From Stagnihabitans lacustris (GTDB lineage: Bacteria > Pseudomonadota > Alphaproteobacteria > Rhodobacterales > Rhodobacteraceae), in assembly GCF_025950525.1 (NCBI RefSeq), contig NZ_JAPDGS010000003.1:434001-498000 (forward strand): a DNA stretch of 64,000 bases. The letters are read 5' to 3'. The notes under the pieces were generated by a model. It had not been told where the DNA came from. It ran no database searches and was given only the letters and a program-made list of their open reading frames with translations. This document shows, piece after piece, positions 1 to 9,818 of the stretch. How positions within the stretch are numbered: the stretch's first letter is position 1; each line of letters starts with the position of its first letter. Position numbers and translations under genes: made by a program.

Positions 1-170
1 TGGCGGCGCATCTGGACCCGGGGCGGCGGGCGGCGCTTTATGACGAGATCTGCGCGCTTGGCGCTCAGGCCATCATGACCGGCACCGAAGAGGGGCTGTT
101 TGACAGTCTGGGCGCGCGGGCGCAAAATTTCATTTTGGCCGAGGCCGGGGGAGCGAGTTTCATCACATGA
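1..170 (+). CDS. recF: RecF, C-terminal fragment (cut by window start)
   Basis: The frame open from base 3 to the TGA at 168-170 reads as the C-terminus of the DNA replication and repair ATPase RecF, which loads RecA at gapped DNA. The visible part contains the family's closing motifs: a HLDPGRRAALYDEI stretch, the switch-like block ALGAQAIMTGTE, then LFDSLGARAQNF. Only about 55 residues are in the window, so the Walker motifs cannot be checked. Its TGA overlaps the ATG of the next gene, which suggests translational coupling. Position close to gyrB fits the common dnaA-dnaN-recF-gyrB order, although here four genes intervene. Confidence 0.85.
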   Translation, partial: AAHLDPGRRAALYDEICALGAQAIMTGTEEGLFDSLGARAQNFILAEAGGASFIT

Positions 171-586
171 CACCACAGCGCGTCAGTCTGATCACTTTGG
201 GCGTGGCCGATCTGGCGGCCTCCAAGGCCTTTTACGCGGCCCTGGGTTGGGTCGAGCATGGGTCGCAACCCGGCGTGGCCTTTTATCAGATGCAGGGGCA
301 GGTCCTGTCCCTGTTCGGGATCGCGGCCCTGGCCGAGGATCAGGGCCGCAAGGGGGCGGACCTGGGCCGTGGCGCGGTGACTTTGGCGCAGTGCTTTGCC
401 ACCGAAGCCGAGGTGGATGCGGCCTTTGCCCTGGCTTTGGCTTCGGGGGCCAAGGCGCTGAAATCGCCCGAGAAGGTCTTTTGGGGCGGCTATTCCGGCT
501 ATTATGCCGATCCCGATGGCCATGTCTGGGAAGTGGCCTTCAACCCGTTCTGGACGCTGTCTGATACCGGCGCGGTGACGATGTAA
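167..586 (+). CDS. VOC-family (glyoxalase/bleomycin-resistance fold) protein
   Basis: A 139-residue protein with the vicinal-oxygen-chelate fold pattern. It opens with the beta-alpha unit RVSLITLGVADLAASKAFY and the second half has the typical GGYSGYYADPDGHVWEVAFNPFW ending, where the late Glu is the usual metal ligand. It is close to the lactoylglutathione-lyase-like proteins of unknown substrate that are frequent in Rhodobacteraceae. The start is fixed by ATGA overlap with recF. The next gene follows directly after the stop, so it is probably cotranscribed with recF and the acetyltransferase. The substrate cannot be assigned. Confidence 0.85.
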   Translation: MTPQRVSLITLGVADLAASKAFYAALGWVEHGSQPGVAFYQMQGQVLSLFGIAALAEDQGRKGADLGRGAVTLAQCFATEAEVDAAFALALASGAKALKSPEKVFWGGYSGYYADPDGHVWEVAFNPFWTLSDTGAVTM

Positions 587-1105
587 ATGGCTGAGATCAT
601 TCCCGAATGGGCGCTGACGCCTGCGGATGAGGCCCAGATCGCGGGCCTTTTGGCGCGCAGTTTCGACACCGATTTCGGCGGGCGCAGCTTTTTTCAGACG
701 CGCCAGCATCTGCGGCTTGTGCATCGCGAGGGGCCGATCCTGGCCCATATGGCGGTGCAGTTTCGCGCCATGCGGCTGGGTGACAGGCTGATCACAGTGG
801 CGGGCTTGGGCGATGTCGCGACCGATCCGGCTGCCCGGGGGCGGGGCTTGGCGGGCGCGCTGTTGGCCGAGGCGATTGCCCTGGCCAAGGCCAGCCCGGC
901 CGAGTTCTTCTTGCTGTTCGGCGACCGTCCGCTTTATGCCGCCGCCGGGTTCCGGCCGATGCGCAATACGATCTTGTGGTGCGAGATGCGTGGTGCCGTC
1001 ACTGGCCAGATCATGCGCGAACCCGCCGAAAGCCTGATGGTCCTGCCGCTGAAGGGCAGCTGGGACGAGACCGCGCAGCTGGACCTTTTGGGGAACCTGT
1101 TCTGA
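587..1105 (+). CDS. GNAT-family N-acetyltransferase
   Basis: A 172-residue protein with the GNAT acetyl-CoA-binding signature: the beta4 strand VAGLGDVATDPAARG is followed by the pyrophosphate loop RGRGLAGALLAEAI at about residues 80-95, then the FLLFGDRPLYAAAGF segment near 110-125 typical of the family's C-terminal half. The start ATG abuts the TAA of the VOC gene and its TGA overlaps the start of the LysE gene, so these genes form one tightly packed unit downstream of recF. The acetyl acceptor cannot be predicted. Confidence 0.85.
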   Translation: MAEIIPEWALTPADEAQIAGLLARSFDTDFGGRSFFQTRQHLRLVHREGPILAHMAVQFRAMRLGDRLITVAGLGDVATDPAARGRGLAGALLAEAIALAKASPAEFFLLFGDRPLYAAAGFRPMRNTILWCEMRGAVTGQIMREPAESLMVLPLKGSWDETAQLDLLGNLF

Positions 1106-1728
1106 TGACGTTGACGGGATTGCAGCTGGGGCTTTACGCCCTTGGCATGGCGGGGCTTTGGGCTGTGCCGGGGCCGGTTTGGGTGGCCCTTCTGGCCCGG
1201 ACGCTGTCGGGCGGGTTCGCCTCGGCCTGGCCCTTGGCGGTTGGCGTCACGCTGGGCGATTGCCTGTGGCCAGCGCTGGCGATCTTTGGCATGGGCTGGG
1301 TTCTTGGCCTTTACGGCGATGCGCTGGTGGTTTTGCGCTGGGGCGCGGCCGTGGTCTTTGCTCTGATGGGGGTCATGCTGATCCGCAAATCCGGCGCGCT
1401 GATGGGGGCGGACAGCAAGCTGACCAAGCCCGGGCGGCTGGCGGGTTTTCTGGTCGGTGTGGCGGCCGTGATCGGCAACCCCAAGGCCATCTTGTTCTAC
1501 ATGTCGGTCCTGCCGGGGTTCTTTGGCGACCTGTCCAAGCTGCAGGCGCTTGATATCACGGCAATTCTGGCGATTTCCGTCGCGGTGCCGCTGGTGGGCA
1601 ATCTGGTCCTGGCGCTGTTCCTGGACCGGGTGCGCACCCTGTTGGCCGCGCCCGAGAGGGTCCAGATGCTGAACCGGGCCTCGGGCGCGCTGTTGATCCT
1701 GGTGGCCTGCGTGATCCCCTTCGTCTAG
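1105..1728 (+). CDS. LysE/RhtB-family amino-acid exporter
   Basis: A 207-residue hydrophobic protein with about six membrane segments. It shows the LysE/RhtB pattern: the N-terminal GLWAVPGPVWVALLARTLSGG (proline-glycine motif of the family), the VGVTLGDCLWPALA segment, and the mid-protein GFLVGVAAVIGNPKAILFY motif containing the conserved NPK(A) signature. It should export amino acids or related metabolites. The start chosen at 1105 overlaps the previous TGA; a longer upstream frame exists but lacks family similarity. Its TAG at 1726-1728 overlaps the stop of the convergent gene by four bases. Confidence 0.87.
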   Translation: MTLTGLQLGLYALGMAGLWAVPGPVWVALLARTLSGGFASAWPLAVGVTLGDCLWPALAIFGMGWVLGLYGDALVVLRWGAAVVFALMGVMLIRKSGALMGADSKLTKPGRLAGFLVGVAAVIGNPKAILFYMSVLPGFFGDLSKLQALDITAILAISVAVPLVGNLVLALFLDRVRTLLAAPERVQMLNRASGALLILVACVIPFV

Positions 1729-2354
1729 GCCTTGCGGCGACGGATCAGCCCGATGGCCCCCAAGGCGCCGACCAAAAGCGGGGCTGAGGCGGGCAGGGGG
1801 ACGGGCGTGATGCCGAGGGTGAAGCCGTGCCAATCCTCGAATCCATGATCCATCGTGAAGGACATGACCCCCGCCATCTTCAGCACGCCATGCGCCTCGC
1901 CGCCAAAGGTCACGACGCCGCCACTGGCCACGGCCGTGCCGGTGCCCCAAAAGCCTGCGCCGTTGGAATCCACGGTCACCGGGGTCGAGAAGGTCACCGG
2001 CGGTTGGCCGTTCCAGCTGACATAGGCCATGTAGATATCGTCGACCATCTCGGAGAAGGTAAAGGTCAACCGGCCGCCGTTTGCCATCTGGATCAGGTCT
2101 TTGCCCGCCGGCGAATTCGCGACGCTGCCCAGCGTATAGGCCGGGCCGCTCAGATAGGGCGACCCCGTCGCCTCGACCGCCCGGAAGGCCAAAGTGCTGT
2201 CGGCCGTCACGGTGACGAAATGGTCGCCGGTCCAGAACGAGGCGATGGCGCTGTCGGCGTCGATCCGCTCCCACTCGGCCCAGGTGACGGTGGTTGCGGC
2301 CTGGGCTGGCAGGGCCAGCAAAGCCGCGAAGGGAAGTGCGTAAAGGGACTTCAT
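1725..2354 (-). CDS. Secreted protein with VPLPA-CTERM sorting tail
   Basis: A 209-residue secreted protein. The N-terminus MKSLYALPFAALLALPAQA is a clear signal peptide with an AQA cleavage site. The C-terminus is a VPLPASAPLLVGALGAIGL segment followed by RRRKA: a short Pro motif, one membrane helix and a basic tail. This is the VPxPA/PEP-CTERM-like tripartite sorting signal common in Rhodobacteraceae, processed by an exosortase or related protease. The middle is beta-rich with no recognised domain. The start at 2354 was preferred over one 9 codons upstream because a GGAGAG ribosome site lies just ahead of it. It is likely a surface or matrix protein; the function is unknown. Confidence 0.8.
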   Translation of the reverse strand: MKSLYALPFAALLALPAQAATTVTWAEWERIDADSAIASFWTGDHFVTVTADSTLAFRAVEATGSPYLSGPAYTLGSVANSPAGKDLIQMANGGRLTFTFSEMVDDIYMAYVSWNGQPPVTFSTPVTVDSNGAGFWGTGTAVASGGVVTFGGEAHGVLKMAGVMSFTMDHGFEDWHGFTLGITPVPLPASAPLLVGALGAIGLIRRRKA

Positions 2355-2471
2355 GTTACTCTCCAAAATGACATTAACCAAACCACGCTACGCCAAACCC
2401 GGAAATTTTCAACGATTCGGCCCCGGCTTCCCGTGAGGCCCGGCCCCTGACCCATGAAGCGTGACATTCCT

Positions 2472-2498
2472 GCGCGCGCGCGGTATGACTCGCGCGCG
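2472..2498. promoter_or_regulatory. Alternating CG inverted repeat in the gyrB leader
   Basis: Two runs of alternating CG (2472-2482 and 2491-2498) flank an eight-base spacer and can pair as a hairpin. They lie 17-43 bases upstream of the gyrB start, just before the AAAAGGGG ribosome site. Alternating CG can also adopt Z-DNA under negative supercoiling. The structure is seen directly; a regulatory role is inference. Confidence 0.4.
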
Positions 2499-2514
2499 AG
2501 AAAAGGGGACCTAA

Positions 2515-4956
<2,442 letters not shown>

Positions 4957-4998
4957 GGCCGCGGCGGGGTGAACTCTGCCCTGCGCCAAATCAATGGG

Positions 4999-5027
4999 GG
5001 CCCTCAGGCGACTGGGGGCCTCTTGCG
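4999..5027. terminator. Bidirectional terminator between gyrB and the cupin gene
   Basis: A nine-base stem (GGCCCTCAG at 4999-5007 with CTGGGGGCC at 5012-5020, one G-T pair) and a GCGA loop, followed by a short pyrimidine tail TCTTGCGTT. It sits between the gyrB stop and the stop of the convergent cupin gene, as expected for a shared terminator. Confidence 0.6.
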
Positions 5028-5570
5028 TTACAGCGGCAGGAACCACAGCGCGAGGAAAGCCCCCGCGCCCGCCCGCATCGCATGGGTGATCCCGGGCGGG
5101 TTGTAGATGAAGCCGTCCAGGCCGGGGTCGGTCCATGGCATGTCCGTGTTCCACCATTCGCCAGCGGTCAGGGGAATATAGACCTCGGCCGGGGCGTGGC
5201 TGTGATCCGGGTAAAGCGTCCCCGGCGCCATGACCGTCGCGCCGATCCACAGGTCGTCCCGCGGCTCCAGCCCTTTTGGCCCCAGGATCACTGCATTGGC
5301 ATGGGAATCGTAATAGGCTTGGTCCGGCGTGGCCGACCCCCGGCGCGCCCAGGTCAGGCGCGGGGCAAGGGCCGCAAAGGCCAGGGCCAGGTCGGTTTGT
5401 GGCGGCGGCAGATGGGCGCAGACGGGCAGGGTCGCAGCCGCTTCGGTTGCGGGTGCGGGGCTTTGCCAGCGGGTGATGACGGTCTGTGCCAGATCCTTGG
5501 CCGGGCCCGTGCAACGCGCCAAAGCGGCCTCGGCCAGGGTCAGGAATCGGTCAATCGCCAGATCGCGCAT
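5028..5570 (-). CDS. DMSP-lyase-family cupin (DddQ/DddL-like)
   Basis: A protein of about 180 residues whose C-terminal half is a single cupin domain. The metal motif YPDHSHAPAEVYIPLTAGEWW provides two His, a Glu and a Tyr in the spacing seen in DddQ/DddL/DddW lyases, and a downstream His lies in NPPGITHAMRAG. Those enzymes cleave dimethylsulfoniopropionate to dimethyl sulfide and acrylate. The N-terminal half is helical, as in DddQ. The start at 5570 is preferred: the GGGGTG site precedes it, whereas the alternative ATG at 5585 runs into the tRNA CCA end. The pairing with a marine-type Rhodobacterales genome fits. A related cupin with another substrate cannot be excluded. Confidence 0.6.
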   Translation of the reverse strand: MRDLAIDRFLTLAEAALARCTGPAKDLAQTVITRWQSPAPATEAAATLPVCAHLPPPQTDLALAFAALAPRLTWARRGSATPDQAYYDSHANAVILGPKGLEPRDDLWIGATVMAPGTLYPDHSHAPAEVYIPLTAGEWWNTDMPWTDPGLDGFIYNPPGITHAMRAGAGAFLALWFLPL

Positions 5571-5584
5571 GTTCACCCCAAGCA

Positions 5585-5660
5585 TGGTGACCCCGGATGG
5601 ATTCGAACCATCGACCTGCCGCTTAGGAGGCGGCCGCTCTATCCCCTGAGCTACGGGGCC
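5585..5660 (-). tRNA. tRNA-Arg (CCT)
   Basis: A 76-base cloverleaf on the minus strand with encoded CCA. The acceptor GGCCCCG pairs with CGGGGTC; the anticodon stem GCCGC/GCGGC encloses the loop CTCCTAA, giving anticodon CCT. The T-arm contains GGTTCGAATCC. Confidence 0.95.
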
Positions 5661-5836
5661 CTTAGGCCAGCCTGTGGCTTGTCGCGCAATTTCGGTGTTT
5701 TGGCAACGGCTTTGGGGAGGTTCTGTGGTGGGAAGAGAAGGGGGAGTGAATTTTGGCCCACCACTCCCCCGTGCTTCCCCTGCGTCCGGGTTGAGAGCTT
5801 GCAGGACGCAGAAGAGAGGCCCGGAACCGAAGTTCC

Positions 5837-5848
5837 GTTAGCGGTAAC
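5837..5848. promoter_or_regulatory. Candidate LacI-family operator upstream of its regulator gene
   Basis: The palindrome GTTAGCGGTAAC with a trailing AT lies 67 bases before the start of the LacI-type gene. It matches the general GTTA-core-TAAC layout of LacI/GntR operators (established for that family). Autoregulation is inferred from position. Confidence 0.5.
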
Positions 5849-5914
5849 ATAGCGGCAAATCCTCCTTTGGACAAGCGGGAGATTTGCTTGTAAGCAGGGC
5901 AAAAAGGGGGACCC

Positions 5915-6940
5915 ATGGGCTCGGACGATCCACGCCGCACCTTGACCTTGCGCGATGTCTCGGAGGCCTCGGGGGTCTCTGAAATGACGGTCAGCCGCGT
6001 GCTGCGCCAGCGCGGCGATGTCTCCGAGGCCACCCGTGAACGCGTGCTGAAGGCCGCGCGGGAACTGGGTTACGTGCCCAACAAGATCGCAGGCGCCTTG
6101 GCGTCGCAGCGGGTGAACCTGGTGGGGGTGGTGATCCCCTCCCTGTCGAACATGGTCTTCCCCGAGGTGATGACCGGAATTTCCGCCATTCTGGAGAATA
6201 CCGGCCTGCAACCGGTTGTCGGCGTTACCAATTACCTGCCCGAGCGTGAGGAAAAGGTTGTCTACGAGATGCTGTCCTGGCGGCCCTCGGGGCTGATCCT
6301 GGCGGGGCTGGAACATTCGGCGGCCTCGCGTGCCATGCTGCGTCAGGCGGGCGTGCCCCTGGTCGAGATCATGGACATCGACGGTCAGCCGGTGGATTCG
6401 GCGGTGGGGATTTCGCATCGCCGGGCGGGGCGGCAGATGGCCGAGGCGATCGTGGCCTCGGGTTATCGCAACATCGCCTTTCTGGGCACACAGATGCCCA
6501 ACGACTTCCGCGCGAAAAAGCGGCTGGAGGGCTTTGAAGAGGCCCTGCGGCGCGGCGGCCTGTCCTTGGTCGACCGCGAGTTCTATGACGGCGGCTCGGC
6601 TTTGCTGAAGGGGCGCGAGATGACGGCGGCGGTGCTGCGGCGGTCGCCTCAGGTGGATTTCCTGTATTATTCCAATGACATGATCGGGGCGGGCGGGCTT
6701 TTGTATTGCCTGGATCAGGGCATCGACGTGCCGGGCCGCGTGGGGCTTGCGGGGTTCAACGGGGTGGAACTTCTGGACGGCTTGCCGCGCAGGTTGGCCA
6801 CGATGGACGCTTGCCGGCTAGAGATCGGGACCCGCGCGGCGCAGATCATCGCGGGCCGCAATGCCGATCCCGATATCGGGCCCGAGGTGGTGGAATTGTT
6901 CCCGACCCTGCAACCGGGCGACACAATCCGCCAGCGGTAG
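5915..6940 (+). CDS. LacI-family transcriptional regulator (GntR-like)
   Basis: A 341-residue LacI-type repressor. The N-terminal helix-turn-helix and hinge are clear: LTLRDVSEASGVSEMTVSRVLRQ at about residues 10-32, followed by ARELGYVPNKIAGALASQR. The rest is a periplasmic-binding-like effector domain with VGVVIPSLSNMVFPEVMTGI and the late block LYYSNDMIGAGGLLYCLDQG. The arrangement is closest to regulators of the gluconate/idonate type. It stands alone: no sugar-uptake or catabolic genes flank it, so the regulon is elsewhere. The palindrome at 5837-5848 suggests autoregulation. The effector is unknown. Confidence 0.88.
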   Translation: MGSDDPRRTLTLRDVSEASGVSEMTVSRVLRQRGDVSEATRERVLKAARELGYVPNKIAGALASQRVNLVGVVIPSLSNMVFPEVMTGISAILENTGLQPVVGVTNYLPEREEKVVYEMLSWRPSGLILAGLEHSAASRAMLRQAGVPLVEIMDIDGQPVDSAVGISHRRAGRQMAEAIVASGYRNIAFLGTQMPNDFRAKKRLEGFEEALRRGGLSLVDREFYDGGSALLKGREMTAAVLRRSPQVDFLYYSNDMIGAGGLLYCLDQGIDVPGRVGLAGFNGVELLDGLPRRLATMDACRLEIGTRAAQIIAGRNADPDIGPEVVELFPTLQPGDTIRQR

Positions 6941-7009
6941 CTTTTGCGGCAGGCCGGCAGTCGCCTGCACAGCTCCCACCCACCCACCCCGCTGCGCAGG
7001 CGCCTGCCT

Positions 7010-8260
7010 TCACGCCAAAAGCTGCGTTCCGTTGTGGCCCTGGATGGTGACGTCCAAAAGCGCGCCCTCGGTCTGATCCGTCGCAAAGGCCACTTCGGTG
7101 AACTGCGGCGTGCGGCCAAGGCGGGGCGTTTCCACCAGAACCCGGTGGGTCGCGCCCTGTTGCGAGGCCAAGTGGCGCAGCAAAGCGGCCTCCCCGGCAG
7201 CGCGAAGCCTTGCGGCGCGCTCTTTGATCAGCGGACCCTTGACCTGCGGCATCCGGGCGGCGGGCGTGCCCTTGCGCGGCGAATAGGGGAAGACATGCAG
7301 GAAGGTCAGCCGGCAATCCTGCACCAGCGCCAGTGTATTCGCGAACATCTCTTCGGTTTCGGTCGGAAAACCGGCGATCAGATCGGCGCCAAAGACCATA
7401 TCCGGGCGCGCCGAAAGCGTGTCCATGCAGAAGCGGATCGAGTCCTCGCGGGAGTGCCGCCGCTTCATCCGCTTTAGCGTCAGGTTGTCGCCCGCCTGCA
7501 GGGACAGATGCAGATGCGGCATCAGCCGGGGTTCGGAGGCAATCGCCTCGATCAGCGCGGGGTCGGCCTCGATCGAGTCGATGGACGAAATCCGCAGCCG
7601 TTCGATCGTCGTCAGCCGCAGGATCTTTTGCACGAGGTCGCCCAGATGCGGCGTACCCGGCAGATCAGCGCCCCAAGAGGTCAGGTCGACGCCGGTCAAG
7701 ACGACCTCACGAAAACCCTTGTCGATCAGGCGCTTGATTTGGTCGATCACCACACCCGCGGGGACAGAACGCGAATTTCCCCGACCAAAGGGGATGATGC
7801 AAAAGGTGCAGCGGTGGTCGCAGCCGTTCTGGACCTGAACATAGGCGCGCTGGCGGCCAAAGCCGTCGATCAGATGGCCCGCGGTTTCACGCACCGACAT
7901 GATGTCGTTGACCTGAACCTTTTCGGTCACACCGATCAGGTCGGGCGCCGCAAGGTCAGCCCAGGTCGAAGCCTGCATCTTTTCATGGTTGCCGACGACG
8001 CGCGTCACCTCTGGCATTTCGGCGAATGTCTCGGGTTCGGTCTGCGCGGCGCAGCCCGTCACGATCACCGGCGCCCCGGGGTTTTCCCGCGAAAGCCGCC
8101 GGATCTCTTGCTTGGCCTTGCGCACGGCCTCGGCTGTAACAGCGCAGGTGTTGACGATCACCGCGCCTTGCAGGCCCGCAGCCTCGGCCAGTTCCCGCAT
8201 CGCCTCGGATTCGTAGGCGTTCAGCCGACAGCCCAGGGTGGCGAAAATCGGAACACTCAT
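7010..8260 (-). CDS. mtaB: tRNA t6A37 methylthiotransferase MtaB
   Basis: A 416-residue radical-SAM methylthiotransferase that converts t6A37 to ms2t6A in tRNAs reading ANN codons. The N-terminal UPF0004 domain supplies three cysteines ([30 protein letters not shown]) for one iron-sulfur cluster. The radical-SAM triad is in [17 protein letters not shown] near residues 145-160. The C-terminal TRAM-like part is short. MtaB is preferred over MiaB because of the GCRLN start and overall length. Its start overlaps the dapF stop (ATGA), a pairing that recurs in related genomes. Confidence 0.93.
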   Translation of the reverse strand: MSVPIFATLGCRLNAYESEAMRELAEAAGLQGAVIVNTCAVTAEAVRKAKQEIRRLSRENPGAPVIVTGCAAQTEPETFAEMPEVTRVVGNHEKMQASTWADLAAPDLIGVTEKVQVNDIMSVRETAGHLIDGFGRQRAYVQVQNGCDHRCTFCIIPFGRGNSRSVPAGVVIDQIKRLIDKGFREVVLTGVDLTSWGADLPGTPHLGDLVQKILRLTTIERLRISSIDSIEADPALIEAIASEPRLMPHLHLSLQAGDNLTLKRMKRRHSREDSIRFCMDTLSARPDMVFGADLIAGFPTETEEMFANTLALVQDCRLTFLHVFPYSPRKGTPAARMPQVKGPLIKERAARLRAAGEAALLRHLASQQGATHRVLVETPRLGRTPQFTEVAFATDQTEGALLDVTIQGHNGTQLLA

Positions 8261-9087
8261 AGCGCGGCCAGAAATGCGGGAGACAGCATCCCGTCAAAGA
8301 CCCGCGCCACCGGACCGGTCATCCAGACGCCGTCTTGGCGCCAGTCGATCTCTAGCACACCGCCGTCCAGCTGCAGCGTCACCCGCCGCCCGGTCAGCCC
8401 GCGCAGATGCGCCGCCACCGCCGTGGCACAGGCGCCCGAACCGCAAGCCAGCGTCACGCCGGCCCCCCGCTCCCAGACCCGCATCCGCAGGTGGTCGGGA
8501 CCGATGACCGAGGCAAATTCCACATTGGTCTTGTGCGGAAACAGCGGGTCATGTTCGATCTTGGGGCCCAGGTCGCGCAGGGGCACCGCCTCGGCATCGG
8601 GGACGAAAAAGACGCAATGCGGGTTGCCCATGCCGACCGCCACCGGATCGCCGGGCAGGGGCAGATGCATGACATCGACGCGGTGGGCCAGCGGCACCTG
8701 GTCCCAGTCGCGCTGTGGATGGCCCATGTTGACCGAGACGCGGCCGTCCTCGCGCCGGGCCTGCAGGCGGCCGCGGGCGGTGATCAGCTCGACCTGATCG
8801 CGGCCCAGATCCGCCATCACCAAATCACTGACGCAGCGCGTGGCATTGCCGCAGGCGCCCGCCATGGTCCCGTCGTTGTTCCAGAAATCCAAAGCGAAAT
8901 CAGCGTCCTGGCTGGAGCGGATCTCGGCCAGCTGGTCGAATCCGACGCCGCGGTTGCGGTCGCCCAAAGCGCGGGCCAAGGCAGGCGTCACCACCGCTTC
9001 GCGCCCGCGCGAATCGATCACCACGAAATCATTTCCCGCCCCATGCATCTTGATGAAGGGCAGGCCCCTGGTCGCATTTCTGTCCAT
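8257..9087 (-). CDS. dapF: Diaminopimelate epimerase
   Basis: A 276-residue DapF that epimerises LL- to meso-diaminopimelate for lysine and peptidoglycan synthesis. The two catalytic cysteines are visible in [12 protein letters not shown] (about residue 80) and [14 protein letters not shown] (about 225). The N-terminal [15 protein letters not shown] is the family hallmark. The frame remains open further upstream, but the ATG at 9087 gives the expected N-terminus. It is translationally coupled to mtaB downstream. Confidence 0.96.
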   Translation of the reverse strand: MDRNATRGLPFIKMHGAGNDFVVIDSRGREAVVTPALARALGDRNRGVGFDQLAEIRSSQDADFALDFWNNDGTMAGACGNATRCVSDLVMADLGRDQVELITARGRLQARREDGRVSVNMGHPQRDWDQVPLAHRVDVMHLPLPGDPVAVGMGNPHCVFFVPDAEAVPLRDLGPKIEHDPLFPHKTNVEFASVIGPDHLRMRVWERGAGVTLACGSGACATAVAAHLRGLTGRRVTLQLDGGVLEIDWRQDGVWMTGPVARVFDGMLSPAFLAAL

Positions 9088-9196
9088 TGCGCCCCTATAA
9101 CCCCTTGCAAGGGATTCGGCCAGAGCATGACAGTTTTGTGGGAGTGCCCCCTTGACCCTGCCTGCCGCCCGTCCTAAACGGCCCCCACACCGCATG

Positions 9197-9272
9197 GGGC
9201 CGTTAGCTCAGTTGGTAGAGCAGCTGACTCTTAATCAGCTTGTCGGCGGTTCGAACCCGCCACGGCTCACCA
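9197..9272 (+). tRNA. tRNA-Lys (CTT)
   Basis: A 76-base cloverleaf with encoded CCA. The acceptor GGGCCGT pairs with ACGGCTC; the anticodon loop in CTGACTCTTAATCAG gives CTT. It is followed about 150 bases later by a second tRNA-Lys. Confidence 0.96.
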
Positions 9273-9419
9273 TGCGGTGTGAAATCCCCCAAAATCCCCT
9301 GCCCGGCAATCCGCGTCCTTTGGGGCGTCTCTGTCAGAGGCTTTGTTAATTTTCCTGTCGAATTCGTTCGGAAATCGGGTTGACCTTGGCCGCAGCCTGT
9401 CATAGTCACCGCCTCGTGA

Positions 9420-9495
9420 GGGCCGGTAGCTCAGTTGGTAGAGCAACTGACTTTTAATCAGTAGGTCTCGGGTTCGGATCCCGACCGGCTCACCA
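9420..9495 (+). tRNA. tRNA-Lys (TTT)
   Basis: A 76-base cloverleaf with encoded CCA. The acceptor GGGCCGG pairs with CCGGCTC; the anticodon stem-loop CTGACTTTTAATCAG gives TTT. The accessory island begins right after it, and its last 13 bases recur at 32962-32974. Confidence 0.96.
9483..9495 (+). repeat. tRNA 3' end repeated at 32962 (possible attL)
   Basis: The bases GACCGGCTCACCA at the 3' end of tRNA-Lys(TTT) occur again, same orientation, at 32962-32974. tRNA 3' ends are the classical target of island integrases. The repeat is short, and no integrase gene is seen. Confidence 0.4.
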
Positions 9496-9503
9496 TTAAA
9501 TAC

Positions 9504-9540
9504 AAGGGCCTGGGTGGCAACACCCAGGCCCTTCGTTTTT
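9504..9540 (+). terminator. Rho-independent terminator after the tRNA-Lys genes
   Basis: A perfect 13-base stem (9504-9516 with 9521-9533) around a GCAA loop, followed by CGTTTTT. A textbook intrinsic terminator for the tRNA transcripts. Confidence 0.93.
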
Positions 9541-9818
9541 GCGCGTGAGCCACTGGCGAGCATGGTTTTCAGGGCATATTGGGCGCAGCGCCGCACGCCC
9601 GTGACGTTTTATATGCCGCCATGGCCCGCAGACGGGCGCGAATCACAAAGCTCTGCATGTCCAGATCGTGCAGATCTGGCGCCAAAGCTGCGACGGCAAG
9701 GGGCCCGGTTTCCGCATCCGGCTTGGGCAGGACGATGGGAGAACCTTTTGCCGTGCCACACGGATTTCACGCATCCGTGCGGGACATGCCGGAGGTTTCC
9801 GCGCCAACGCGTGCCGGC
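9541..9818. other. Non-coding junction between tRNA-Lys and the island
   Basis: No gene is supported here. A short minus-strand frame (about 9555-9750) reads plausibly but has no recognised motif and no good start. It may be a decayed end of an island gene. Confidence 0.3.

Noticed and set aside
6996-7007. Perfect 12-base palindrome GCAGGCGCCTGC between the LacI-type gene and mtaB
   Set aside because: It has no loop or T-tract for a terminator and no promoter nearby; GC-rich palindromes of this size occur by chance.
9267-9596. A minus-strand reading frame through both tRNA-Lys genes with repeated [12 protein letters not shown] segments
   Set aside because: The repeats are simply the antisense of the two tRNAs; not a protein.
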